DNA of 64,000 nt from assembly GCA_013339895.1 (NCBI GenBank), contig JABACO010000004.1, positions 12,282,313 to 12,346,312 of the forward strand, in the 5' to 3' direction. A program made the position numbers and the translations under genes. This stretch comes from Ephydatia muelleri. Lineage: Eukaryota; Porifera; Demospongiae; Spongillida; Spongillidae. The notes under the pieces are model-generated. The model was given only the letters and a program-made list of their open reading frames with translations, made no database searches and had not been told where the DNA came from. This document shows, piece by piece, positions 13,601-24,984 of this stretch. Within the stretch, counting starts at the first letter, position 1. The number at the start of each line of letters is the position of its first letter.

Positions 13601-14233
13601 TTATTGGAGAGAAACGACTTGTGGAATCGAGCTGATGTTTGCTACTTTATTGGAAATACCATCGTGCTCACATCCAATGACAGAGAGGCAGCAATCCCAT
13701 GGCATGAACGAGGGATCACAGCAGACCCCACCTTCCGCCAGAATCTCTGGGCACTCGGACATGCAATGATTTACGCAAAGTCAACACTTGAAGCTGACTC
13801 TGAGCAAAAATCTCGCATGAGGAAGACTGCAGAGAAGCACTTATGGCAGTACATCAAGCAAGGGGTGCCAGAAGATAAAGAGCGTAGTGATGCGCTGTAT
13901 GAGCTGGTCAACATGGCATTGTGTGAAGAAAACTTTCAGGAGGCTCATCGCAGATTGGAGATGTCAATTGAGGCAGATATCAAGTGCACTCAGATCTACA
14001 ATAACCCTAGTTACAGTGCTGTTAAGAATCGTCTCCAAAGGTTTGCAACTAAAAAGGAGCAGGTGGTAGCAAAGTTTAAAGGATCTGTGCGCAGTGATGA
14101 TCCTGGGATTGATTTATTTTTTGACACTCTGAAAACAAAACTGTGTGGAAATCCACTCCTGATTACTATTGATCCTGCAATGCAACTGAAGAATTTGGAA
14201 AGTTTTTTAAACATGACCAAGTACCTTGCTTAG
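10636..14233 (+). CDS. OAS-type nucleotidyltransferase with Sel1-like and TPR-like repeats (two overlapping frames)
   Basis: 10636-13122 encodes 828 aa. Residues about 24-68 resemble a SAP-like helix pair (LSIKALKEMIRG then EKSDLV). About 90-330 are Sel1-like repeats (ARLGNQYGMFN, YHYGHGCTQDDLKAKEYL). The OAS core starts near 400, with nucleotide-binding GSYGKGT at ~444, paired acidic residues in ADLDLV at ~456-461 and the third in EIDVV at ~509. OAS C-terminal motifs follow: RLLKNW, CKPRSFLLELIAL and DPFDPTNN at ~645. All three catalytic aspartates are present. In the family these enzymes make 2'-5'-linked oligoadenylates, in vertebrates on sensing double-stranded RNA to activate RNase L. 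The sponge activator is unknown to me. A second frame is open from 12998 to 14233 and carries a TPR-like region (AAIPWHERGITADP). It overlaps the first by 125 bp, so one extra base, or +1 frameshifting, would give one protein of ~1190 aa. The start has good context (CAATATGG). No introns are seen. Confidence 0.8.
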
Positions 14234-14260
14234 AAAAAGGCCTCACTTTAGGTGTTCAGA

Positions 14261-14266
14261 AATAAA
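14261..14266 (+). terminator. Polyadenylation signal AATAAA
   Basis: AATAAA lies 28 bp after the stop codon at 14233, correctly placed for the 3' end of the OAS-like transcript. It supports 14233 as the true gene end, so the second frame belongs to the same transcript. Confidence 0.7.
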
Positions 14267-14269
14267 ATA

Positions 14270-16433
14270 TAAATGCGTTCTTTTTCCCCAGTATACCGTC
14301 CCCGATTGATGAATCTTTGAGACAAATATTACTGTGAAAGACATTTATTATCTTGTTGAACCATGTACTGTTTTAAATGCCATATATGTACATGTACGAT
14401 TTTTAGTACGCTTTGCACTTTATAGGTCAGCTCATTTATGTGGATCGTAAAATTGGGACTATGAAGACAAAGAGCACTTGTACCGAGGTATCATTAGCCT
14501 TATGCGTGTTTCTATTAATGTGAGCCAGAACGATAACACGTGAGTGTATACGCTCACATGTTGCCATAGCCATACTACTCAGCCACTCATTGTAGATAGT
14601 AAATTCACTTAAAAGTTTCAGCTTTTCAATGCATGGTAGAAGCCTATTTACGATCTGCGCTTGCATTGTGTGACAAGCGTGTGAATATCCTATCAATTGA
14701 TGCATAGAGAGCGGTCCATATAATATCTCTGGTTAGTACTTGTAGCGGCTTGATTCGCTATGAAGAAGAAAACAATGATTTCATTGCTGCAAAGAAAACA
14801 ACAATTTCTATAGTAGAGCTATTGCATTCGTTTAGTTGAGTTCGTTAGCATGGTCAGTTGTGCACGGTGCATGCATGCAGTATTAAATCGCTCTAAATTT
14901 GTAGTGGATGCATGCATGTGCATGCATGCATGTGCATGCATGCATGCATGTATTTGATCGGCAAAACTGATCAAATTTGTGTAGAATATATACGGTCTTT
15001 ACTGAGATATCCTGTACAGTATACAAGTATGCTGCACATGGGTTACTTTTAAATACATTTCTTAGACATAATATGGGTTTTGGGATACACAGTGGGGATG
15101 CACAACAGATCATATTGCAAGAGCAGGGAAACTGATTTAAATCCTCGAGCACTTAATATCTCATCCTTCCAGTATACCTGGTTTTCTTAGTATATCTTAA
15201 TTCTTTCTCGTCTGCACTGGATAACAGTGAAGTGGCTGTCATTTTTTGCTGTCAGCATTATCTCCTCTGCATGTTGGATGCCACTTACATGAGCTGCAGT
15301 AGCTGCACTTTGCAACATCATTCAGTTTTGTCAACCCCTAATGAGGGTAATCCGTTATGAAATGTATATTATGTGCAGCATACTTGTAAATTGTACAGGA
15401 TTTCTCAAAATCTAAAATACAGTAGAGATATTTTACAGTTTCCCAGAAAATGATACCAACTACTTTTTTGCTATTTGTATAGCATCTCTATGTTCAACTT
15501 TATTTGCTTGTCCTTGAACGAACGAATGTTTAATAACCCCCTGCCCCTCACAAAACATTCCATGCAGGCCAAGCTAAAGAAGGCCAACACTTACAGCATG
15601 TACACTAAACATATACAATAGCTCTGTGATGGCCAGTCCAAATTTCAACATGTAAGAATAGCATCATGAAAGATACAACTGTACTGTATTGTATCAGTAC
15701 ATCTAAAAACTAGTTCCACATATGCCCTTGCAGTATACAATACCATATGATAAATTGGCTGTGTTTTCCTTCCATAGCTGTGTGATACAAAGGCTGCTGT
15801 CCGGAGGTACAATTTCGGAGTTGGAGAGCACCTTCCTCTTGTCGGCCCTCCAAGGGATGTCCAGTCAAGGGTGTTGCTGTTGTCTTTTTTTCTTTGGAAT
15901 GAAACACCACATGACTTACCATTCCCTTGTAGCTCCTGGAGTGTTGCTCCACAAAGTGATTGAGGATATGCATGCAGATATGTGCAGAGGAATCCAAGGA
16001 GACATACAGTGTCAAGAATGCTCCTCTACTTCCCATTGAATTGCATGGATCATGTAGAACTGCATATAGTGCTGCGAATCATGGATATACACCTCATATA
16101 CACTTGAGAAGTATTCCAACTGCAGAAATCGCCCATGCATATACATAGGCGGTCATCTTGCTTTTCATTTTTCAAATTGATATAATTTCCGATAAATCGG
16201 TCTGATTGCGAAACTGTGCTTCATAAAATTATAACATGAACCATTGGTGTACAAGACAAAAAAATATTTTCTACCGCGCATAATTTATCCATCAACGAAT
16301 AAGTCATTACAAAATACCTGCGTCATCTTGGAATGAAGTATGGCTGCAACTGTTAAATAACTCAAAGACAGGTTGAATTGTTTTAAATGCACACAATTAA
16401 AAATCAACTTATCAGCTATGGATGCAATGATAG
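14270..16433. other. Intergenic, no gene supported
   Basis: AT-rich, with a GCATGCATG-type simple repeat at about 14905-14952. Antiparallel frames at 15710-16040 are open on both strands, but neither has a motif or splice context. Confidence 0.45.
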
Positions 16434-16530
16434 TCTCAGACCCAGATTTTCGCAGCAGCGGATGGATTACATCACCCATTTTCACGTAGCAGTGATGTAA
16501 TCCATCCGCTGCTGTGAAAATCTGGGTCTG
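16434..16530. repeat. Hairpin: ~40-bp inverted arms, short loop
   Basis: Left arm 16434-16475 (CAGACCCAGATTTTCGCAGC...) is repeated as reverse complement at about 16491-16530 with two mismatches. The loop is about 15 bp. There is no open frame. It could be a minimal foldback element. Confidence 0.8.
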
Positions 16531-17477
16531 GGTAGGAGACTACGATCCAGCTACGTGTAGACCTATAGGATAGTTCCGCTAACATCACAAATTTCATACG
16601 ACTTCATGTAAGTGTCCCCAGCGTTGATACATCTATTGGCTGAGCAGCCGCTCGAGGTAAGCAGCCTACCATATCATTATCATTTCATGTCATCGATCTG
16701 TCTACTAGTACGCGGTATAGAAAAACACAGACTCGAAGCTTTTAGGATTCCATGTAGTTGATGTTTAAATGCTCATTTCCCCCGCCCCCGGGCCCACCTC
16801 GCTCTCAGCCTCGACTCAGCCTTGCAGAATGCCCTAGATGGGCGTGTCCTAGCTGGCGTTGAACAGGTCTCATTTTTACTAAATATCTATGGCAACACAT
16901 ATAACGCCATTTTAAAATGGCGTCTTATCATTTGCACTATTTAAAAAAAAAAAAGTCCCCAAATTCTTCATATTTGGATATATAGTTGTAGAACAGTTTT
17001 AAAGGGTAGCAAAGTTGTAACCCACTCTGTTCATTAGTTCCAACTAATGGAATATCTTATATTAATTAGCAAGATTTTTTTCCATTTAGTGTACAATTAA
17101 GTCTATGGAATATAATATTTTCATTTATGGTTCCTGAATTTTGGACGGTACAAGGTACAAACTTTGAAATTGCCTACATTTGAACATCATTTAGAGTAGT
17201 ATTAGTGGGTAGCAAAAATTTGCAGGTCCGTTATTTAATTAAATAATAATCAGTTTGTAAAATCGCCAATACAATCATTCTCTATGGAACGTACCGTGGA
17301 ATGAAATCCAAAAATTTACAAACCGCACTTGAACTTTCGTGACCGTTGATCTCTGCATATGATATACAATGTAACATTATATGCATGTGTACATGTGTGT
17401 AAATAATAACCGGCTCCCTAAATCACTTAAATGAAGATTTATGATACTGATCACATGCTAGAACTAGACACCAAATG
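16531..17477. other. Intergenic, no gene seen
   Basis: No gene or named repeat is recognised. A 12-base A run lies at about 16944. Confidence 0.4.
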
Positions 17478-18183
17478 CAGTGATGTTCATCGAAAATGCA
17501 ATAATGCACATTTTGATAATATCTCATGAATGGTATATGATTTATCATGCCAATTTCATTTTTAGATTCAGCATCTATTTCTAAACAGAGTACATTCACT
17601 TTAATTCAATTATAAATTGTAAACAAAACAATGCACCATAGTAAACAACTGCTGGTCAGGTTGGATGTTCAAGGCCTGCTATAACTCCTCTATTCTTTGC
17701 AGTTAAGCTACCAATTTGCTTTGTATGTACCCAACACAAGTGAGTACCTATAGTGTTGTGTTGAGCTCTTAAGTCTCACTCGCTGTGGAGATCGGTAGGA
17801 AAGTATCACTTTTCAGAGGGAGGGTCTTCGTATGAATTCGGCCAAATTAGTTTGAATTAAGGGTTAAAATGAACTTTTTTGAAATGAGAGGTCCCTGAAG
17901 TATCCACATATTTATAAATATTTTTTGGCAGCTTGCTATCGGTATTAAACAATCCGTGAAAGGTTAAAAAGCTTAACATTGAAAGCCATTTTCACCCGTT
18001 TTTAGGATTCTCCGTATATCATAGTAAACATGCAGTAAGTATTTGTGTTTGTAAGCACTGTACGTAAATTTTAAAAGCATTTCTACATGTAGAATACTTG
18101 ATAGAATAAGTAAAAACGCAGATATCATGATTATCAAAAATGTGCATTATTGCATTTTCCCCCTCATTCGGTGAATACCACTG
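17478..18183. mobile_element. Possible non-coding transposon with imperfect inverted ends
   Basis: The left end (CAGTGATGTTCATCG, then AAAATGCAATAATGCAC at ~17493) matches the reverse complement of the right end (AAAATGCAATAATGCAC, then ATTCACC...CAGTG at 18183). The right arm carries an extra ~10 bases. The ~700-bp interior is AT-rich and non-coding. No clear target duplication found. Confidence 0.5.
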
Positions 18184-18479
18184 TACATGCATAAGTGGAA
18201 TTGGCTTGGCATAGCAAAAACTGTGGATTGATTATAAAGACTGCTCACAAATATATGTTATGGTTACTCTATATCATTATCAGTTTCTGAAAACTGCTAA
18301 GTCTTTCATCCCAGTGTCCCGTGATGAGAGGGGCTTCCCCTCCTTCCTGTGCAGGCTGCGGTGCTGGAGGGTCCTGCTTTGGGTACTCTCCAGGATTGGA
18401 AGGGTTAACATTGACCTGGACAGATAAAATATACATGTACACAATGTATCATGTTGTTGGAGATCCCTTTCCTTAGAAC

Positions 18480-18870
18480 TCACCTCCCACCTCCCCCACA
18501 TACCACATACCTCCCACTCCCCACATACCTCCCACCTCCCCACACCTCCCACCTCCCCCACATACCTCCCACCTCCCCACACCTCCCACCTCCCCCACAT
18601 ACCTCCCACCTCCCCCACATACCTCCCACCTCCCCCACACCTCCCACCTCCCCCACATACCTCCCACCTCCCCCACATACCTCCCACCTCCCCCATACTC
18701 CACCTCCCCCACATACCTCCCACCTCCCCCACATACCTCCCACCTCCCCCACATACCTCCCACCTCCCCCACATACCTCCCACCTCCCCACATACCTCCC
18801 ACCTTCCCCCTCCCCCACATACCTCCCACCTCCCCCACATACCTCCCACCTCCCCACATACCTCCCATCT
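18480..18870. repeat. ~19-bp minisatellite of a splice-donor-like unit
   Basis: About 20 copies of a unit close to CCTCCCACCTCCCCCACATA. On the dynein-sense (minus) strand each unit reads GGGAGGTATGTGGGGG and so contains the donor-like GAG|GTATGT. The array begins exactly at the donor of the exon ending PVYCKLGRWE. Confidence 0.92.
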
Positions 18871-20756
18871 CCCCAGCTTGCAGTACACAGGGGTGGACAT
18901 CAGGTCCTTGCACAATCCCTTGAATGCAGGCAAGACATCCTCCATGTCACAACACGTGTTCCACACTGTCTTGGTCAGCCATGGCACGTCTGGCTTTGCA
19001 GGGCGTTCCTGGGGAGGAGGAGGAATGGAATGTTGTCTGTAGTCATAATGAAGAGAGGCAACAGTGTGACCATGTACATACTGTAATGCCAGGTAGTGTG
19101 AATCACATAATGATCTTGTAATCCACAAATATATATATATTTTAAAATTCTACATACATGTACAACTGTACATGTACACAAACTCCAATACCATGCACTA
19201 TCTCCTTGATACCTGCCCCCTCATCCCACATACATGTACATGCATACATGTATGCACACATTGTGCACATCTATACACATTCCACTCTCACAACACCTCT
19301 CATGCACTGACCTTGTCCACACCCCCAGCTCCCCTCAGGAAGTAGTTCCAGTCTGCAGCAGAGATGGCCCCAGCCTGCCTCATGATGTCAGCACACAACA
19401 TGAAGGAGAACACAAGCTTGTGCTGCTCAAAGAGACCTCTGAGTAAGAGAGAGAAGGGAGGGGAGTGGCAGAGGGGGAGGGGGAATAATACATGTGTGTT
19501 TAAAGAAGTGTACCAAAGTCCCACCCACGCATTGTCAGCCCCGCCCACAGACCCCACCTACCTGGCCACGTTGGTATAGATGGTGCTAGTGGTGCTCTTA
19601 AGCAATATCTCCAGCCTCTTCTCCAGGTCCTTGGAATGTGGACTGTTCTTGATACACAGGTTGAATAGCTGCAAACATAGAGGGAGGGGAGGAGTAAGGG
19701 GGAGTGGGATGTGAGGGAGAGAAGGGTATGGCATGACCAACAGAAAGTGGACAAGGTTTAGCTCCAAATGGTGCCCATCCCACTCCCCACCTGGTTGAAG
19801 TACTTGAGGGAGAACTGGTACATGGGGTCCACCTCTGCCAGAGTGGCCACCACAAAGTACATCACAGACCCCCTGGTGGCCACAGGACTGTACTTCTCTC
19901 TGGCAGTGGTGATCTGGACCTCTGTCTGCTCAGCCTCAGCTAGCTGCTTGGAGATCTGGGCAAAGGTGACCTAGGGAAGGCAGCCCATGTGTAAGGAGAT
20001 GGATAGTACAGTGTACATGTAGATGTCCAATGGTAAACATTTAGTGTATTTTTAATGGTTAAATAAATTTTATTAGGTGTGCATATTTTTGCCTTGATAA
20101 ATACTTGTAAGAACATGAAATTACTTTGATGTTTGAGTATTTCCATTTATCATCATAGGCATTTGCATCCAATAATATTCTACATGTAATCAGCTAATTA
20201 TCATCTTCTTACATTTATATGTATGTGATTGTATCCACTTCATCTACTGGTACATCTGCACTGCAAATAATGGCTAACCTTTGAAGCATCTAGTGTTTCT
20301 ATCAGCTTCTCATCATCTTAAATAATGCCAGTGGACTCAAACAGCAACTTCAGAATCGTATCTTCAATTCTCTGCGAGAAAGAGGGGGTGGTCACACCCA
20401 CAGGGGAGTGGTCACACCCACATGGGGAGGGGCCCACAGTTACCTTCAGCTCATTCTTGGCCTTGTTGATGTCCACTATCAGCTCTTTCCTCTGCTGCTC
20501 CAGGTCCTCACGTTCCAACTTGACCACATCGCTCAGCAGCTGGTCCTCCAGACCTGATTTGGTGACGGTGAAGTTGATGATGGTGACACCTCGGGGAGGT
20601 AGTGGGGGTTGGACATCTTGGTGGTCATGTAGAACCTGAAGTTCTTGTCATAGTCCACATCACTGTCCCCCAGCCTGATGAGCAGACGGCCCCCTTGGAC
20701 GAAGGTCTGTTTAAGCAGCACAGGCTCCAGGGATGGGTCCAACTGTTCCCCTACCT

Positions 20757-21102
20757 GGAGGGAGGGAGAGGGGAGAGGGAGAGGGGAGGGGAGAGGGGGA
20801 GAGGGAGAGGGGGAGAGGGAGAGGGGAGAGGGGGAGAGGGAGAGGGGGAGAGGGAGAGGGGAGAGGAGGAGAGGGGGAGAGGGAGATGGGGAGAGGGAGA
20901 GGGGGAGAGGGAGAGGGGGAGAGGGGGAGGGGGGAGAGGGAGAGGGGGAGAGGGAGAGGGGGAGAGGGAGAGGGGAGAGGGAGAGGGGGAGGGAGAGGGA
21001 GGGGGAGAGGGAGAGGGGGAGAGGAGAGGGGAGAGAGAGGGAGAGGGGGAGAGGGAGAGGGGAGAGGGAGGGGGGAGAGGGAGAGGGGGAGAGGGAGAGG
21101 GG
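20757..21102. repeat. Polypurine minisatellite (GAGAGGG-type)
   Basis: About 345 bp of G and A only, on the plus strand, in loose GGGGAGAGGGAGA units. It lies in a dynein intron. The Arg-Gly-Glu and Ser-Pro-Leu frames across it are artefacts. Confidence 0.95.
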
Positions 21103-23299
21103 ATTGTGTCACAACAATAGAATATCATACATGTACATAACTACAAAAATACGATTACATGTATATACATGTATGTACATCACTACACGTACATGTACTG
21201 CAGGAACATACATAAAAATGTACACAATGTACATGTACGTTTGTACAATGCACATGTACATATATGTACATTTGTACGCTAAGCATAAACCCCACACCCC
21301 CCACACCCACAATGCACATGGACCACACCTCCTCCAGTAGCACAGGTGTCCCTATTCTGATGGCGTTCTCCAAGGTCCTCAGGTAGTTGGGGTCTGTCAG
21401 CTTGATCACCTTCAGCCCATTGCGGCCCTCCATGCTGCGTATCCACCTGTCGGCCTGCTCCTGGGGGGTCGATCATCAGGGGCCAACGTCTGCCCCGGGT
21501 CACCAGAACAGCGTTCTCCGTGGAGACGTTGTCCCAGGGAAGTCCGCACTCGTTCCACTGCCTGATCTCATAGGGATCAGCTAGCACATTCTCACCAGGC
21601 TGAGGTCATCTGACACAGGATCTTCAACTCCCGGCAGAGGGAAACCCATGAGCTCATCAGCTGGAGGTGCTAGCCATGTACATGTGAAGGCAAGTCATTT
21701 AATCATGTGTGAACACAACAAAAAATTGGCCGACCTTCTCTCTGTAGGAGCTGGTGAAGGCTCCATATTATGCCACACAGGCTGCTGCCACAAACACATT
21801 CCCCACCACATTCCCTATCGTCATCAAATCGCTAGGGAGGAGAGGAGGGAGAGGAAGAGAGGTGGCAAGCAAGGGGGAAAACTTGAGGTATTCTGGCATG
21901 TTGTCGTGCTGACTACTCACCTGACGGACTCTGCCCACCTGACCTGCTCATCGGCCAAGCCTGTGGTGAGTTTGGCTGCACGCTTCAGCCTGGCCTGGGT
22001 CTGCTCCATGTTCTTGGTCAGCTTGTCCTTCTCATCCACACTCTTCTCAAAGCCAGCCTGGAGCTCTGCTATCTGGATGGGTGGGGGGCATTTATTGGAG
22101 AAGGCAACACAGGGGGTGCTATAAGGTGTGTACTCTCAGCACACATCAGCCATTACTTTGGCTTCAATATCAGACAATGCTTTCTGTTTCTCCTGCAGCT
22201 GGGCCATCACCTTGGCTAGCTCTCCCTCAGCCGTCTTCAACCTAACCAAAAAGGTCATGTGCTCCATCACCATGACAACAGACCACACCCTATAGTTACC
22301 TCTCCCTCTTAGGCTCCACAGTCTTGGCTACATGGGCATACAGGTCTATGGCACGGACCCACAGGCACATGGACTTGCATGCCTACAGGAAGGAGGTGTG
22401 GCCTCAAACTGTAGTCTCCACCAATGTGTGAAGGCCAGCCTTAGAGGTCTTCTCCACGATCTCTAGCAGGAACTTTGGGTTGTCTATGTACTTCTTGAGC
22501 TTCTTCAGAGTTGACTCTGGGATGTTATCCTCAGGGAGGGTGAGAGGGAGGGTGAGGTTGTGGGAGGGGCTTAGTACTTTACATACAGTATGCGTTGTAC
22601 ATGTACATGTATGTGCAGAAGTGTCTACTACTACAGTATAAAGTTTGGAAATAGAGCCAATATAAGGATATGTGTACTAATACATGTACATATGTGTACA
22701 CAAACTCCACTAAACATGCACATGTGCCAGACCACACCCATACATGTACATAACTGTATGGGGAAGGGGTACTGTACCTTGTCATAGTCAATCATTCTTC
22801 ATCAGGCTGGAGTCCCCCAATACCTGCTTAGCACTGGTCCAGTCAGGCCTGGTGTTGAACAGGATACAGATGCTTTCCATCACCGTGGCAACAAGCTCAG
22901 GGACTGCTGAACACACAGATCTCTGAAATGTAACTTTGTCCAAAGCATCCAAGGCCTGAGGGAGGGAGGGAGGGATGGAGGGAGGGAGGGAGGGAGGGAG
23001 GGAGGAATCGAATACTGTATTATTTATGCACCATAGTATACTATACATCTACATACATGTATATATAGATATAGTGAAATGGGCAGATTACATGCACATG
23101 TACACATCTATGTACATGTGTATGAGGATGATAAGAAATATCATGTCAATAAGGTACATGTGTATGTACATGTATGTATATCCACAGCTGGAACCAAAGG
23201 GACATACATGTAGTCACCTGGTGCACTCACTGGTTATCAGTGAAAAGGAACACGGAGTCCTGATTGAGGTCCTCGTGGAAGGCTGTGTAGTCGTATCCC

Positions 23300-23399
23300 N
23301 NNNNNNNNNNNNNNNNNNNNNNNNNNNNNNNNNNNNNNNNNNNNNNNNNNNNNNNNNNNNNNNNNNNNNNNNNNNNNNNNNNNNNNNNNNNNNNNNNNN
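23300..23399. other. Assembly gap, 100 N
   Basis: Exactly 100 N, the usual placeholder for a gap of unknown size. It lies between the last dynein exon block and the satellite, so true distance and contiguity are unknown. Confidence 0.99.
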
Positions 23400-24450
23400 G
23401 GGACCCAACGTCACGTGCGGATTTGGAACACTGGGGGTGTGACCACAACTAATAAGTACTTACAAGCTGACCAATGGAGATGGGTGCCATTCTTGTGAGT
23501 TGCAAAGCACTTTGGGGCAGACTCTGAGCTGTTCCATGTACCCACAGGGTAGGTGTGTACCTGTGCCAACCAAGGACCCAACGTCACGCGCGGATCCAGA
23601 ACACTGGGGGTGTGACCACAACTAATAAGTAATTTTCAAGCTGATCGGTGGAGATGGGTGCCATTCTTGTGAGTTGCAAAGCACTTTAAGGCAGACTCTG
23701 AGCTGTTCTATGTACCCACAGGGTAGGTGTGTACCTACGCCAACCAGGGACCCAACGTCACGCGCGGATCCAGAACACTGGGGGTGTGACCACAACTAAT
23801 AAGTACTTACAAGCTGACCAATGGAGATGGGTGCCATTCTTGTGAGTTGCAAAGCACTTTGGGGCAGACTCTGAGCTGTTCCATGTACCCACAGGGTAGG
23901 TGTGTACCTGTGCCAACCAAGGACCCAACGTCACGCGCGGATCCAGAACACTGGGGGTGTGACCACAACTAATAAGTACTTACAAGCTGACCAATGGAGA
24001 TGGGTGCCATTCTTGTGAGTTGCAAAGCACTTTGAGGCAGACTCTGAGCTGTTCTATGTACCCACAGGGTAGGTGTGTACCTGCGCCAACCAGGGACCCA
24101 ACGTCACACGCGGATTTGGAACACTGGGGGTGTGACCACAACTAATAAGTACTTACAAGCTGACCAATGGAGATGGGTGCCATTCTTGTGAGTTGCAAAG
24201 CACTTTGAGGCAGACTCTGAGCTGTTCTATGTACCCACAGGGTAGGTGTGTACCTGTGCCAACCAGGGACCCAACGTCACGCGCGGTTCCGGAACACTGG
24301 GGGTGTGACCACAACTCATTAGTACTTTCAGGGGAGATGGGTGCCATTCTTGTGAGTTGCAAAGCACTTTGAGGCAGACTCTGAGCTGTTCTATGTACCC
24401 ACAGGGTAGGTGTGTACCTGCACCAACCAGGGACCTATCGTCATGCAATA
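23400..24450 (+). repeat. ~173-bp satellite, six copies
   Basis: The phrase GGGACCCAACGTCAC recurs about every 173 bp from 23399. Each unit also carries GGGTGTGACCACAACTAATA and CCCACAGGGTAGGTGTGTAC. Copies are highly similar; the last two are shorter or more diverged. The array abuts the gap and was probably collapsed there. Frames across it are not conserved genes. Confidence 0.93.
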
Positions 24451-24984
24451 ATCTGAACACTGGACCAACTAAGGTTGTGACAACAACTGATCAGTTCAAC
24501 GGCTGTCATGGACCTGGTCAAATGATCTTTTAGCAGTTACTGTATATTTCTGGTTTCCAAACTGCCATTTGTAATGTGAATAAAGACTATTTATTGTTAC
24601 GTTGGTTAATCCAGGGCAAGTTTGTGTCTGTAATGAATGCACTTGTGTGTGAGAGTGTATGTTTGCGAGTCTGAGTGTTTGTTTATTGGTGGATGTACAT
24701 CTGAGGAGTCGCTTTCTGTAGGTAACAGTTGTGACCATGTTTGTATACATGTACAATGAGTTGTGCTATTGTTGATCTTGGCAAAGAGTTGAGGAGTGGT
24801 CTTCACATCCACTAACTGGAGCCTGTGTATATTTTCCGACCAAGCAGTATCCCAGTTTATGAAAACATCTTTGTTCTTATAGTGGGTGAAGCCTGTGTTT
24901 GGTCTTATATAAATGTATTGACTTTTATAGCCCAGTGCAGTTGTACTTGTATGGAAGTTACTTTGTGATGGTAAGTTAACTTTA

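Larger units (their letters stand above)
18250..23299 (-). pseudogene. Axonemal dynein heavy chain fragment, unprocessed, broken
   Basis: About fifteen exon blocks in gene order run from the AAA4 region (VFLFTDNQ, ~23231) through the stalk (KYIDNPKF ~22480; MCLWVRAID ~22360; ADEQVRWAES ~21940) to strut and AAA5 motifs ([17 protein letters not shown] ~21500; [21 protein letters not shown] ~20660, trimmed here to [27 protein letters not shown] ~19420; FQKLIM ~18255). This is the microtubule motor region of a ciliary heavy chain. The motifs look closest to the single-headed inner-arm group (DNAH6/DNAH3-like), but the subgroup is uncertain. Breaks: in-frame TAA at 21768-21770 and 20318-20320; frameshifts near 22797, 21640, 21610, 21465 and 20612. 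The ~200 residues between VFLFTDNQ and ALDALDK have no room. No exons beyond FQKLIM were found. Introns are kept, so it is a duplicated, not retrocopied, gene. Confidence 0.85.

Noticed and set aside
15710-16039. Overlapping ~105-codon frames on both strands
   Set aside because: Neither has domain motifs or splice signals, and both overlap simple sequence.
18451-19128. Pro-rich (plus) and Gly-Trp-Val-rich (minus) open frames of 200-280 codons
   Set aside because: They come from the ~19-bp minisatellite. Only the short ends overlap true dynein exons.
20602-21340. Arg-Gly-Glu-rich frames of 130-220 codons
   Set aside because: Polypurine minisatellite in a dynein intron; all three frames are open for the same reason.
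23214-23448. Frames running through the N gap
   Set aside because: The central residues are unknown; only the dynein part left of 23299 is supported.
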